Of a DNA stretch of 35,226 nucleotides, positions 1 to 9,238 are shown in pieces (positions within the stretch are counted from its first letter, which is position 1; the number at the start of each line of letters is the position of its first letter). The position numbers and the translations under genes were made by a program. The notes under the pieces were generated by a model. That model made no database searches and was not told where the DNA came from. It saw only the letters and a list, made by a program, of their open reading frames with translations. The DNA is taken from contig JAKSOV010000010.1 in assembly GCA_024405415.1 (NCBI GenBank), positions 1 through 35,226 of the forward strand. The letters run 5' to 3'. Origin of the DNA: Akkermansia sp. Lineage in GTDB: Bacteria > Verrucomicrobiota > Verrucomicrobiia > Verrucomicrobiales > Akkermansiaceae.

Positions 1-6
1 ATTCAA

Positions 7-38
7 AAATAGTACATAGTACCTAGTACATAGTAAAT
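7..38. repeat. Heptamer array A (ACTAKGT flavour)
   Basis: Consecutive 7-bp units in one register: AAATAGT, ACATAGT, ACCTAGT, ACATAGT, then AAAT. The 44 bases from position 1 are identical to 7070-7113. The array would be the right arm of a composite element whose left part lies outside the window. A small GC-rich hairpin-like stretch (gcttcgctctaagc) follows at about 54-67. Confidence 0.85.
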
Positions 39-124
39 CTACAAATCCCCCTTTGCTTCGCTCTAAGCTCTTCATAATGTTTGAGTTTAAAAACGGAAAA
101 AATTGTTAATTGCAATTATTCGGG

Positions 125-153
125 TTGACGTTTCGGCAAAAAATCGGTATACT
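125..153 (+). promoter_or_regulatory. Sigma70-type promoter of the giant surface protein gene
   Basis: TTGACG at 125-130 and TATACT at 148-153 are separated by exactly 17 bp. Transcription should start near 160, at the edge of a run of eight C residues (159-166). This places the promoter inside the longest possible reading frame, which opens at a TTG at 110, and so favours the ATG at 221. Confidence 0.85.
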
Positions 154-220
154 CTCTGCCCCCCCCGAGTACTTGAATTTATCAATAAAACACAGGGGTG
201 AGGGCCTCTTCAGACGACCA

Positions 221-3200
221 ATGAAAGCTCATACACAGGTAACGAAATGGAAAAATGCTGTCAGACACGGCCTTGCGTTCGTGTTGGCGACCCTTGCGCT
301 GCCGGTGATGGCGCAGGTCGAGGACCTGCGCGACGGTGAGAAGCACACCGCCGTATTGCACGGCATGGATGCCGCTGCGCGTCACGCTCGTACAACGCGC
401 GCGAAGGCGCTGTCTGCTCCTCTCGTGCAGAATGGTATGGATGCCGTGAGCGCTTTTGAGCTGTCATGGGCTGCCCTTGCCGGGGAGGCCGCGGGTAAGG
501 GTCGTGCCGAGGATATTCTGGCCGATTTGCAGCAGAACACGCATGAGGAGGTCCTGGCGGCTCTCAGCGTGGAGGAGTTTGTGGACTTGCTGGCTGCGTT
601 GGAGGATGAGGTCGATGCTACGAAGAAGGCGCACGGCGTGGGCATGCATGCCCTCCTGCACCGTTTGGGGCAGTTGTTGCAGAATGAGCGTGAATACCAG
701 GGCATGGGCTTTGTGAGCGGCACGGTGAGCGGCGGCTGGGTGCAGCTCGCGCAGCAACAGGAGCAGCGCGAGGGCGCGATTCTGCCTGCTGTCTGGTCGC
801 TCGTCAACCACTCCGGCACGATTTTGCAATATGAGCCGGATTTTCCCGCCTTCCTGCCGCCCGGTCGCCCCGGCGGCAGCGACCACGACACCATCATCGA
901 TGAAATCGTGGAGGAAAAGAAGAAGGCGGCCCCCCAAGAGGAGCTTGAGACCCAGACGTTTTCCCTTGCCAGCCTGACCGATACGCAGCCCGCAGCCCGC
1001 TCTTTGGGCGTCAGCCTCATGAGCTTCGGCGGCGGTGGCGGCGGTGGCGGCGGTGGCTTTGCCCCGTTCCGCATGATGATGATGGCGGCTCCGTTGGCGG
1101 ATTCGGGCAGCGATGATGTGGTGTGGGACGGCGACCTGACCAAGCTGACCGACGGCGTGAGCGCTACTTTTGACAAGAGAGGGCAGATTAACAAAGGCAA
1201 CGATTATCTCGATGTCACGCTGGACTCCGAGTGGCGCCCCTATGAGATTATCGTGGATGACACGGGTGTCTCCATGACCCAGCGCGGCGAAGCCTACGGC
1301 AAAATCGGCTACGCTTTTAACGGCACCGGCTCCATTGCTGACGATGCAGGGCACAAGACCACCCTCACCAAGAAGGGCAGCGGCATCCTCGTCATGGCCA
1401 ATGCGGGCAACAGCTACAGCGGCGGCACGGATGTGCAGGGCGGTACGATTTATGTGGCCGACCAGGGCGTCCTCGGCACGGGTGCCGTCACCATGCACGA
1501 CGGCACGTCCATGTGGGTGAACTACACATGGAACCTCGACTACTCCTCCTCCTTCCGCAACCCTGTGGTGAGCAACAGTATCCGTCTGGCGGACGGTGCG
1601 TCCTCCACGATTTCCTACGGCGACTTCATCTATCGCAAGGTGCTCGGCAACAACACCAGCCGTGTGTGGCGCAACCTGTACCTGACCGGCGGCATCAGCG
1701 GCGGGGAGGATACCCGGCTTCTCCTGCAAGGGTACACCTCCCGCCTTGATAATTCTTCCTCGCTGAGGTTCACATGCGCCCATATCGGTGGCTCCGTCGA
1801 CCTGCGCGCGACACTGTGGTACAGCGGCTTCATCCTGAACCGCAGCGTGGCCGCCGAGGATGAAAAGCGTTTCTACGGCACGCTGACGCTGGGCAACCAT
1901 GTGAATGATTCCCTCCACAAAGAATCTTCCGTGGATGACCGACTCTCCAACCGCGAGTCCGGTGCCGTGAAGCTGGTGCTCTCGGACGATGTGCTGGAAT
2001 ATGGCACGCTGGATGCCACCCGCGAGTTCGCGTGGTCGAATCTGGATTCCGGCCTCGGCGACAACAACAAGCTGTTGCTGACGGGTGAATACAGCGGCGG
2101 GAAGGTGGATGTGAATGTCAGCGATGCGGTGAGCAAGGCCTATACCGATGCGGGCGGCACGAGCAGCAACTACGGCAGTTACGGTCTGCGCCAGACACAT
2201 TCCAACGAGATTCTTATCTCCAATAACACCAAGGTGGGTGAGCTGAAGGCCGATCTCCTGGGCGTGACGCAGGAGAGCTACCGCGATGCCATTGACTGGA
2301 GCGAAGCGCTGGAAGTGAAGCTGGTGCGGGTGGTGACGCAGGAGAACAGCACGACCCTGACCCTCGGCAAGACGGGGGCTAAGGCGGATTCCTGGTTCTC
2401 CGGCATGGTGGGCTTTGACAAGCAGCTCTGCGATGCCGACGGCGACGGCAAGGATACGCTGACGAAGGATGATATCAGCAAACCTGTTGATGGCTCCGGC
2501 ACCACCGTGGCGGGTGTCAGCATGGTGAAGGTGGGCAACAACGCGCAGTACATCCACTCCGCCAAGCTGCACAACCTCGATGTGCAGGACGGCACGCTGG
2601 GCTTCAACAATGTGGATTTGGCAGGCAACCTGCAACTCCGCAGCGGCACCCGTCTGCGCGTGGGTGTGAATGACGACCGCTGGAAAACCGCTGCTGATAC
2701 CACGCTGGAAATCGGCGAGTGGGGCCAAAACAACAACCACCGTCTCACCGTGGTGACGGAGGATGCCGTGAGCATGAAGAGCCCCATCACGGGTGAAACC
2801 AAGCCTGTGCCCACCGCTGCCCGCATCGAGGGTCAGCTGACGCTGCATGCCGGCACGGAGCTGGAATTCGTGGTAGAGAACCTCATGCAGGACACGGGCG
2901 ACCGCAAGGTGATTATCCCCGTGGGTATCCCCAAGGGCACCGACCTCTCCACCGTGGGCACCACGGGTATCAACTACCTGAAGGAACACTCGCTGCTGCA
3001 GGTGGCGGGCACCACGGGTGTCAAGGATGCTGCGGGCAAGGCCGCCGATGTGCAGGGCCTGCTCACCCTCAGCCAAAATATCGCCGTCTCGCTGACGGGC
3101 GTGAACTTCCTGCGCGAAGATTACAGCGAGCGCACCTACTTCCTCGCCTCGGCGGATAAAATTATCGTGGACGGCGAAAACGTGGCGGAGGGCCATGCGT

Positions 3201-6200
3201 CGGACTTCGCCTCCCGCATCGTGACCCTCGGTTACGGTTTCTACGGCATTGTCTCCTCCATCGACGGCCACGGCCACTACGACAACAACGGCACCTATCA
3301 GACCTACACGGGCAGCAGCTATCTCGGTCAGGACTTCCTGACGCTGAAAGTGGCGGCGGACCCCACGCGCTCGTGGACGGGCTCGACCGTGGCCCGTGGT
3401 ACGCAGGGCAGCGACAAACAGGGCGCGGAGGTGGACGCATGGCTCGGCACCGCGAACACATGGAAGGCGCTGCCCGGCATCAGCGATTATTCGGCCTACA
3501 AGGAGTCCGACTACAAGGATTTGGTCGACCCGCAGTGGAAGGAGAACGGCGTGTACACGGACGGCGTGTCCGTGAAGTTCGGCAACCTCTACCTGCCTGA
3601 AAAATGGGCCGAGTTCCGGAAGAAGAATCCCGAGGCTTCCCTCAATGATTTCCTGGATGCTCTCGACTCCTCCATGGTGACCAAGGTGGACAACACGGCC
3701 ATTTTCTCCCCGAACGGTCACGGCAACGGCATTGCCATGCGCAATGAAACGGGCGATATTCTCTATGGCGTGGACGGCAGCTCCTATTTCAATGAGGACG
3801 GCACCAAGTTCGTGACGAAGGACGGTCTGAGCGCGCACTACGAGCACGTGATGATTGACGGCACGGTGCGCCCCGGCTATGTGACGGTGAACTCCGACTA
3901 CACCGTCAAGACGCAGGACGGCTACGTCACCCTGAAGGATGACACCAACTACGTGTTCACCAATGTCCTGGATGCCGAGGGCAAGGTTGTCCGAACCGGC
4001 TGCATCGCGGATGCCACGGCGGCGGACATGGAGGGCATTTACGCCGGTCTGCTGGGCGCGGATTTGGATGAGGGTGTGAGGAGCGACCTCGCCCACTGGC
4101 ACACGGGCCTGGCCAAGGGCGGCACGGGCGCGCTGGTCATCGAGACGGAGAACACCTACAGCGGCGGTTCCCTGCTGCGCGGCGGTCTCACCGTGATGCG
4201 CAACAAGTGGGCGCTCGGCATGGCAGACCCCACGCTGGCCAAGACGGATGCCGCCGCCAAGGGCGGTAAGATTGAAATGGCCTACGGCGCCGCCCTGATG
4301 GTGGACTACATCGACTCCGCCTACAACGCGGAGAACGTGATAGCACAGGGGCAGGTGACGAACGACTTGGTCATCACCCACATGGCGGACTTCGACAACA
4401 GCAAGGCCACGGGCGATGCCCAGCTGATGAACCGATACGATGCCGCCCTCGTCGTCAACAACCTCAGCTCTTATGACGATGCCATCCTGACCCTGCGCGG
4501 CGCCTCGCTGGCGGAAAACTCCTTCATCAAGAAAGACAGCAAGGAACACGCCTTCTACTCCTACGCCGACTATGTGTTCACCAACCCCGTGAACGCTTAC
4601 GGCACCATCCGCATGGCAGGCTACCTGCAGGGCGGCGCGGGCCGCATCCTCACGGATGACGGCTCCGCCTACCAATACGGCGGCGGCAATGTGCAGCTCA
4701 CCATCTCCGGCCACGATGCGACGGAGGAGAACCCCAAGGTGCTCTGGGACAACACCACCATCGACCTCTCCCTCAACGGCGGCAACAAGAACGTGCTCGC
4801 CATCGAGACGCGCTTCCTGCACAATGAGGACGGCACGGTGACGGAAAATGACGGCACGCGCAAGATTAAGCTCAAGCTCGGTACCCTGAAGGATGACGGC
4901 AAGAGCGGTTACAACGCCTGTGTGATTAACGATGCCTCCTCCGAGCGTATCGGCAAGGGCAACAAGGAATCCTATCTGGCCATCCTGACCCTTGACCCCG
5001 CGGCGGATGCTAACTTCTCCGGCAATGTGGGCTTCGGCATCGGTCAGAACGCCGAGGGCGCGGATATGCCCTCCCGCGGCTACATCAGCCTGATTAAGAC
5101 GGGGGCCGCCACGCAGAGCATCGGCAACGCCCGCCTGCTGGACCTCACGGTGCAGGATTCGGGCCTCATGCACGTTAGCAAGGCCCTGTCCGCGCGCTCC
5201 ATCTCCACCACCAACATCGGTGCTCAGCACATCCACGTGGGCGCGGTGGAGGATGCCGCCATGTCCCATACCCTCATCGTGGGTAAGGGCGGCGTGCTCT
5301 CCTTTGATACCACGCTGAACGCGACCGACCCGCTGAAAAACCTCCTCACCACGGAAAGTTCCGATAACTACGGTAAGGAACTGACCTATGTGCTGCTCAA
5401 GGACGGCGCGACCGTCACAGGCAGCGGCAACTGGTTCACCGACAAGGGTATTTCTGTGATGGGCGGTGCGGAAATCACCTTCAACACCCATGACTACAGC
5501 ATGGACCAGACCGTGACCTCGACCATGGCGGTGTATGGTGCTTCCGCCCAGGCGTTGAAGGATGCTTTTGATGACAGCCACATTTTCTGGCTGAAGCAGG
5601 CCCTCTCCGGCACGGGCGTGACGCTGAACCTCGTGAACGAACAGATGAGCGTGGGTGCCACGGAACAAGAGCGCGGCACCGCCACGGCGAACGGCTATTT
5701 CCTGACGCGCGACCTCAACGCCTACGAAAACACCGCCAAGAAGCTGCAATACGGCTTGCGGGACGGCAGCACGGTGAACATCGGTGCCAAGACCATCCTC
5801 CAGAGCTACATGTCCGCCACCGCGAACAGCGGCATTGAATATAACATCACAGGCGCGGATGCTGCGTTGCAGTTCCTCGATGCGGACTCCAATAAGCTCA
5901 AACTTTCGGAAAAGACCTACGGCGGCGCTCTGGGTGAGACATCCTATGTGGACAAGGCGACCCTTTCCGAGGGCGGTCGCATCATCCTCGGCGGCGCGGC
6001 GGCAGCCACGACAAGCACCAATCAGAACACCGAGAATGTCGTCAATAAGACGGATATCACGGCGGATGCCGATGTCGTCATCACGAACAAGGCGGGGCAG
6101 ACCGCGAGCGTGCTGAACATGAAGACGGACACCGTCAACGCGAACGGCTATGAGACCATCCTCAGCGCGGCGAACAGCGGTCGCGCCACCGTGGCGAACG

Positions 6201-6931
6201 CCGAGATGACGGTGAAGCAGGAAAGCAGTGTCAACAACACCCTCGTGCAGAAAACGGACATCAACACCTCTCTGGTGCACCTGCAAAACAAGTGCTCCGT
6301 CACGCTGGAGGACGTGCTCGTCTCCGCCGATTCCAAGGTGGAGGGCGAAGGCCCCGAGAGCGGCACTGTGGGCGCAGCGGCCGTGTTCCAAGGCGCTACC
6401 GCCGCTTCCGATCAGGATGTCCTGGTGAAGCTTCCCTCCTTCTCCACGGGTTCCGTGACGCTGACGGACCCTGTCACCTGCATCAACACCACGCTCACCA
6501 CCGTGGCGAACGTAGTGAAGAATGACGTGCTGATTCAGGTGGCGAAGGCAGACCAGCTTTCCCGCACGGACGTGGGCGGCAAGGGCCTCACGCTGGGCCT
6601 CACGCAAGAGACGCTGGAGAAGGCCACCGCCGCAGGTGTGCGCTACCTCGCCATCCAAGTGAGCGACAGCGGCCGCTTCCTCTACGAGCAGCAGGCGGTG
6701 CTGGAGTCCGTGAAGCTCACGGACCACAACGGTGCCACCTACACCAACCCCGCCTACGAATACCGCGTGGTGTCCTCCAAGGAGGTGGCGGACTTTATCG
6801 GCGTGGATCAGTCGGAGGTTTCAAACACCGTGATCTACATCGAGGTGAGCGAAACGCCTGAGCCCACGACGGCGACCCTCTCCCTGCTCGCGCTGGCCGC
6901 CCTCATGGCGCGCCGCAAGCGCAACAAATGA
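221..6931 (+). CDS. Giant PEP-CTERM surface protein with autotransporter-type beta-strand repeats
   Basis: This is a 2236-residue exported protein, probably displayed at the cell surface. Residues 1-31 form a signal peptide (basic start, hydrophobic core, cleavage after VMA). Residues 32-260 are charged and helical-looking, followed by a ten-glycine run (270-279) and four methionines (285-288). The rest is low-complexity, rich in Gly, Asp, Thr and Asn. Two stretches fit the autotransporter-associated beta-strand repeat: around residues 366-427 (NSYSGGTDVQGGTIYV) and 1292-1340 (ENTYSGGSLLRGGLTVM). The last 24 residues are a PEP-CTERM tail: PEP, a hydrophobic stretch, then MARRKRNK. In known systems exosortase removes this tail. 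No C-terminal beta-barrel is visible, so it is not a classical autotransporter. ATG 221 is preferred over TTG 110 because the promoter lies at 125-153. Function is unknown; adhesion is a guess. Confidence 0.85.
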   Translation: MKAHTQVTKWKNAVRHGLAFVLATLALPVMAQVEDLRDGEKHTAVLHGMDAAARHARTTRAKALSAPLVQNGMDAVSAFELSWAALAGEAAGKGRAEDILADLQQNTHEEVLAALSVEEFVDLLAALEDEVDATKKAHGVGMHALLHRLGQLLQNEREYQGMGFVSGTVSGGWVQLAQQQEQREGAILPAVWSLVNHSGTILQYEPDFPAFLPPGRPGGSDHDTIIDEIVEEKKKAAPQEELETQTFSLASLTDTQPAARSLGVSLMSFGGGGGGGGGGFAPFRMMMMAAPLADSGSDDVVWDGDLTKLTDGVSATFDKRGQINKGNDYLDVTLDSEWRPYEIIVDDTGVSMTQRGEAYGKIGYAFNGTGSIADDAGHKTTLTKKGSGILVMANAGNSYSGGTDVQGGTIYVADQGVLGTGAVTMHDGTSMWVNYTWNLDYSSSFRNPVVSNSIRLADGASSTISYGDFIYRKVLGNNTSRVWRNLYLTGGISGGEDTRLLLQGYTSRLDNSSSLRFTCAHIGGSVDLRATLWYSGFILNRSVAAEDEKRFYGTLTLGNHVNDSLHKESSVDDRLSNRESGAVKLVLSDDVLEYGTLDATREFAWSNLDSGLGDNNKLLLTGEYSGGKVDVNVSDAVSKAYTDAGGTSSNYGSYGLRQTHSNEILISNNTKVGELKADLLGVTQESYRDAIDWSEALEVKLVRVVTQENSTTLTLGKTGAKADSWFSGMVGFDKQLCDADGDGKDTLTKDDISKPVDGSGTTVAGVSMVKVGNNAQYIHSAKLHNLDVQDGTLGFNNVDLAGNLQLRSGTRLRVGVNDDRWKTAADTTLEIGEWGQNNNHRLTVVTEDAVSMKSPITGETKPVPTAARIEGQLTLHAGTELEFVVENLMQDTGDRKVIIPVGIPKGTDLSTVGTTGINYLKEHSLLQVAGTTGVKDAAGKAADVQGLLTLSQNIAVSLTGVNFLREDYSERTYFLASADKIIVDGENVAEGHASDFASRIVTLGYGFYGIVSSIDGHGHYDNNGTYQTYTGSSYLGQDFLTLKVAADPTRSWTGSTVARGTQGSDKQGAEVDAWLGTANTWKALPGISDYSAYKESDYKDLVDPQWKENGVYTDGVSVKFGNLYLPEKWAEFRKKNPEASLNDFLDALDSSMVTKVDNTAIFSPNGHGNGIAMRNETGDILYGVDGSSYFNEDGTKFVTKDGLSAHYEHVMIDGTVRPGYVTVNSDYTVKTQDGYVTLKDDTNYVFTNVLDAEGKVVRTGCIADATAADMEGIYAGLLGADLDEGVRSDLAHWHTGLAKGGTGALVIETENTYSGGSLLRGGLTVMRNKWALGMADPTLAKTDAAAKGGKIEMAYGAALMVDYIDSAYNAENVIAQGQVTNDLVITHMADFDNSKATGDAQLMNRYDAALVVNNLSSYDDAILTLRGASLAENSFIKKDSKEHAFYSYADYVFTNPVNAYGTIRMAGYLQGGAGRILTDDGSAYQYGGGNVQLTISGHDATEENPKVLWDNTTIDLSLNGGNKNVLAIETRFLHNEDGTVTENDGTRKIKLKLGTLKDDGKSGYNACVINDASSERIGKGNKESYLAILTLDPAADANFSGNVGFGIGQNAEGADMPSRGYISLIKTGAATQSIGNARLLDLTVQDSGLMHVSKALSARSISTTNIGAQHIHVGAVEDAAMSHTLIVGKGGVLSFDTTLNATDPLKNLLTTESSDNYGKELTYVLLKDGATVTGSGNWFTDKGISVMGGAEITFNTHDYSMDQTVTSTMAVYGASAQALKDAFDDSHIFWLKQALSGTGVTLNLVNEQMSVGATEQERGTATANGYFLTRDLNAYENTAKKLQYGLRDGSTVNIGAKTILQSYMSATANSGIEYNITGADAALQFLDADSNKLKLSEKTYGGALGETSYVDKATLSEGGRIILGGAAAATTSTNQNTENVVNKTDITADADVVITNKAGQTASVLNMKTDTVNANGYETILSAANSGRATVANAEMTVKQESSVNNTLVQKTDINTSLVHLQNKCSVTLEDVLVSADSKVEGEGPESGTVGAAAVFQGATAASDQDVLVKLPSFSTGSVTLTDPVTCINTTLTTVANVVKNDVLIQVAKADQLSRTDVGGKGLTLGLTQETLEKATAAGVRYLAIQVSDSGRFLYEQQAVLESVKLTDHNGATYTNPAYEYRVVSSKEVADFIGVDQSEVSNTVIYIEVSETPEPTTATLSLLALAALMARRKRNK

Positions 6932-6943
6932 GGATTTGTCGGG

Positions 6944-6975
6944 ATTTACTAGGTACTATGTACTAGGTACTATTT
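6944..6975. repeat. Heptamer array B (ACTAKGT flavour), left arm
   Basis: ATTT followed by ACTAGGT, ACTATGT, ACTAGGT, ACTATTT in perfect 7-bp register. It faces array C in inverted orientation. It is preceded by a small hairpin, ACAAAT-GAGG-ATTTGT at 6924-6939, that overlaps the stop codon of the giant gene. Confidence 0.85.
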
Positions 6976-7008
6976 ATCAAGTTCGGCGGCTGCCGCCGCG
7001 AGATAACG

Positions 7009-7040
7009 AACCCGTTCTGACGCAAGCGTCAGAACGGGTT
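7009..7040. terminator. Bidirectional hairpin terminator with CTGAC/GTCAG core
   Basis: A perfect 14-bp stem, AACCCGTTCTGACG and its complement, with loop CAAG, followed by a short T run. It ends transcription of the giant gene and is one of five terminators in the window sharing CTGAC-loop-GTCAG at the stem top. Confidence 0.85.
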
Positions 7041-7075
7041 TCCCATCCTTGCGGCGACAGCCGCACTCTATTCAA

Positions 7076-7107
7076 AAATAGTACATAGTACCTAGTACAT
7101 AGTAAAT
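7076..7107. repeat. Heptamer array C (ACTAKGT flavour), right arm
   Basis: AAATAGT, ACATAGT, ACCTAGT, ACATAGT, AAAT in register. It is the inverted partner of array B and an exact copy of array A including flanks (44 bp identical). Confidence 0.85.
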
Positions 7108-7125
7108 CTACAACAAGCATTCTTC

Positions 7126-7153
7126 TTTACATCCTGCCGATATCTGGTATACT
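7126..7153 (+). promoter_or_regulatory. tkt promoter, leaderless geometry
   Basis: TTTACA at 7126-7131, a 16-bp spacer, and TATACT at 7148-7153. Only 9 nt separate the -10 from the ATG at 7163, so the mRNA is predicted to start within a few bases of the start codon. There is no Shine-Dalgarno sequence. Confidence 0.7.
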
Positions 7154-7162
7154 CGAACGCGC

Positions 7163-9172
7163 ATGAACACGGACATTCTTCTCAAGGCGGCCAATGAGGC
7201 TCGTGGTTTGGCAATCGATGCGATTTTTGACAAAGCATCCGGGCACATGGGTCTGCCGCTGGGTTGCGCGGAAATCGGTGCGGCGCTCTACGGCGAGCTG
7301 CTGCGCGTGAATCCCTCCGAACCCCGCTGGCTCAACCGCGACCGTTTCGTGCTCTCCGGCGGCCACGGCTCCATGTTCCTGTATGCGTGGCTGCACCTCA
7401 GCGGCTTCGCTGTCACGCTCGATGACGTGAAGGCCTTCCGCTCCAAGGGTTCCATCACCCCCGGTCACCCCGAATTTAAGAGCTGCCCCGGCGTGGAATG
7501 CACCACGGGTCCGCTCGGCCAGGGCATCGCGAACGCCGTCGGTTTCGCCATCTCCGCGAAGCACGCCGCCGCCCGCTTCAACACGCCCGAGCATGAAATT
7601 TTCTCCCAGAATGTCTACTGTCTCGCCGGTGACGGCTGCATTGAAGAGGGTATCTCCCGCGAAGCTGCCGCCATCGCCGGCACGCTGAAGCTCGATAACC
7701 TCGTGCTCATCTACGACGCCAACGGCATCACGCTGGATGCCCCCATCGAGGTCTCCCAGATTGACGATGTGGCCGCCGCGTTCACTGCGCAGGGTTGGGA
7801 TGCCTTCACCATCGACGGCAACGACCTCGCCCAAGTGCGCGAGACGCTCCGCATCGCCCGCCTTGAAAAGAACGGCCGCCCGAAGCTCATCGTCGCCAAG
7901 ACCGTCATTGCCAAGGGTGTGCCCGGTATCGAAGGCACCACCAAGGGCCATGGCGAAGGCGGTGCCAAGCTCTGGAGCGAGGCGCACGCCAACTGGGGTC
8001 TGCCCACCGACAAGCAGTACTTCGTCTCCGATGAGGTGCGCGCCTACATGGCGGGTCTGAAAGCCGAGCGCGAAGCCGCCTGCGCCGAATGGCACGCCGT
8101 CTACGACGCTTGGCGCGCCGCCAACCCCGAGAAGGCCGCCGAGCTGGATGCCTGCTGCGAGCTCTCCGTTCACTCTCAGGAAGCCCCCGTCAGCAGTGCG
8201 GAAATCCCCGTGTTCCCCGCGGGCACCAAGGCCGCGACCCGCGTCTCCGGTGCCGATGCCGAGAACGCTCTCGCGCAGCACTGCCCCGGTCTGCTCTCCT
8301 TCAGCGCCGACCTCTTCTCCTCCAACAAGAATTACCTGAAGGGGATGGGTGATTTCTCCGCGACGGACTACACGGGCCGCAACTTCTGGTGCGGCATCCG
8401 CGAGCACGCCATGGCCGCTATCGCCAACGGCGTGGCCTACGACGGCATCTTCCGCGTCTCCTGCGGCACCTTCTGCGTGTTCGTGGACTACATGCGCGCC
8501 GCCATCCGCGTGGCCGCTCTCTCCCACCTTCCCGTCACCTACGTCCTGACGCACGATTCCGTGGCCGTGGGCGAGGACGGCCCCACTCACCAGCCGGTCG
8601 AAACCGTCAGCGGTCTGCGCATCATCCCCAATCTGGATGTCATCCGCCCCGCTGATGAGGAAGAAGCCGCAGGTGCCTGGATTTGCGCGCTGCGCCGCCG
8701 CCAGGGGCCGACCGCCCTCATCCTCACCCGCCAGAACGTGCCCAGCCTGACCGCCAGCTGCCCCGAGCTCTCCGCCGAGACACGCCGTCAGGGCACGCGC
8801 AAGGGCGCCTACATCGCTCTCAAGGAGAAGACGGCGACTCCCCGTCTCATCATCATCGCCACGGGCAGTGAGGTCTACCTCGCGTTGGAAGCTGCCAAGC
8901 AGCTGGGCGATGACGTGCGCGTGGTTTCCATGCCCTCCATGTTCCGCTTCAACCTCCAAGATGCCGCCTACAAGGAGGAGGTGCTCCCCGCCGCCTGCAA
9001 GCGCCGCATCGCCATCGAGGCCGGCAAGACGGACCTCTGGTACCGCTACGTCGGCGAGGAAGGCCGCATCATCGGTATCGATGACTTCGGCTTCTCCGCC
9101 CCCGGCCCGCAGGTGCTCTCCGAGCTCGGCATGAACGTCGAGAACATCATCTCGGTGGCCAAGGGGCTGTGA
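7163..9172 (+). CDS. tkt: Transketolase
   Basis: A thiamine-diphosphate enzyme of the non-oxidative pentose phosphate pathway that moves two-carbon ketol units between sugar phosphates in the cytosol. The protein has 669 residues, the usual full length. Visible landmarks are SGGHGSMFLYAWLHLSG near residue 70, CTTGPLGQG near 112, the cofactor motif starting GDG at 156-158 and ending near DANG, and the pyrimidine-domain IREHAM with the expected catalytic glutamate at residue 414. The ATG at 7163 is the only sensible start; its promoter ends 9 nt before it. The gene stands alone, between a composite repeat element upstream and a hairpin terminator downstream that it shares with the convergent GNAT gene. 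No other pentose phosphate gene is near. Confidence 0.96.
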   Translation: MNTDILLKAANEARGLAIDAIFDKASGHMGLPLGCAEIGAALYGELLRVNPSEPRWLNRDRFVLSGGHGSMFLYAWLHLSGFAVTLDDVKAFRSKGSITPGHPEFKSCPGVECTTGPLGQGIANAVGFAISAKHAAARFNTPEHEIFSQNVYCLAGDGCIEEGISREAAAIAGTLKLDNLVLIYDANGITLDAPIEVSQIDDVAAAFTAQGWDAFTIDGNDLAQVRETLRIARLEKNGRPKLIVAKTVIAKGVPGIEGTTKGHGEGGAKLWSEAHANWGLPTDKQYFVSDEVRAYMAGLKAEREAACAEWHAVYDAWRAANPEKAAELDACCELSVHSQEAPVSSAEIPVFPAGTKAATRVSGADAENALAQHCPGLLSFSADLFSSNKNYLKGMGDFSATDYTGRNFWCGIREHAMAAIANGVAYDGIFRVSCGTFCVFVDYMRAAIRVAALSHLPVTYVLTHDSVAVGEDGPTHQPVETVSGLRIIPNLDVIRPADEEEAAGAWICALRRRQGPTALILTRQNVPSLTASCPELSAETRRQGTRKGAYIALKEKTATPRLIIIATGSEVYLALEAAKQLGDDVRVVSMPSMFRFNLQDAAYKEEVLPAACKRRIAIEAGKTDLWYRYVGEEGRIIGIDDFGFSAPGPQVLSELGMNVENIISVAKGL

Positions 9173-9173
9173 G

Positions 9174-9208
9174 AATTACAAATTACAATTTACAAATTAC
9201 AATTTAAA
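9174..9208. repeat. Heptamer array E (AATTACA flavour)
   Basis: AATTACA, AATTACA, ATTTACA, AATTACA, ATTTAAA in perfect register, beginning 2 bp after the tkt stop codon. A GC-rich mini-hairpin (GCGGC-TTC-GCCGC, about 9217-9229) and a terminator follow. The right-hand inverted arm is missing because the GNAT gene ends there. Confidence 0.85.
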
Positions 9209-9238
9209 AAATTCGTGCGGCTTCGCCGCAGGGATGAG

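Larger units (their letters stand above)
6924..7113. repeat. Composite inverted intergenic element (arrays B and C around a terminator)
   Basis: The gap between the giant gene and tkt is filled by one modular palindrome. In order it holds an edge hairpin (6924-6939), heptamer array B, a GC-rich palindrome near 6984-7000, a 14-bp perfect terminator stem (7009-7040), a second GC-rich palindrome GCGGC-GACA-GCCGC near 7051-7064, and array C as the inverted arm. The same order of parts recurs at 20738-20888 and 33741-33900 with different heptamers. No reading frame of interest lies inside, so a passive or non-autonomous repeat is likely. Confidence 0.75.

Noticed and set aside
1-40. Heptamer arrays as a CRISPR
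   Set aside because: Units are 7 bp, contiguous, without spacers, and no cas genes are present.
464-6727. 2087-codon minus-strand frame opposite the giant gene
   Set aside because: It is codon-aligned with the sense gene, which has a signal peptide, repeats and a PEP-CTERM tail. The antisense product is His/Arg/Val-rich without domains and is explained by codon bias.
6924-7113. Insertion sequence
   Set aside because: No transposase frame, and no clear target-site duplication beside the composite elements.
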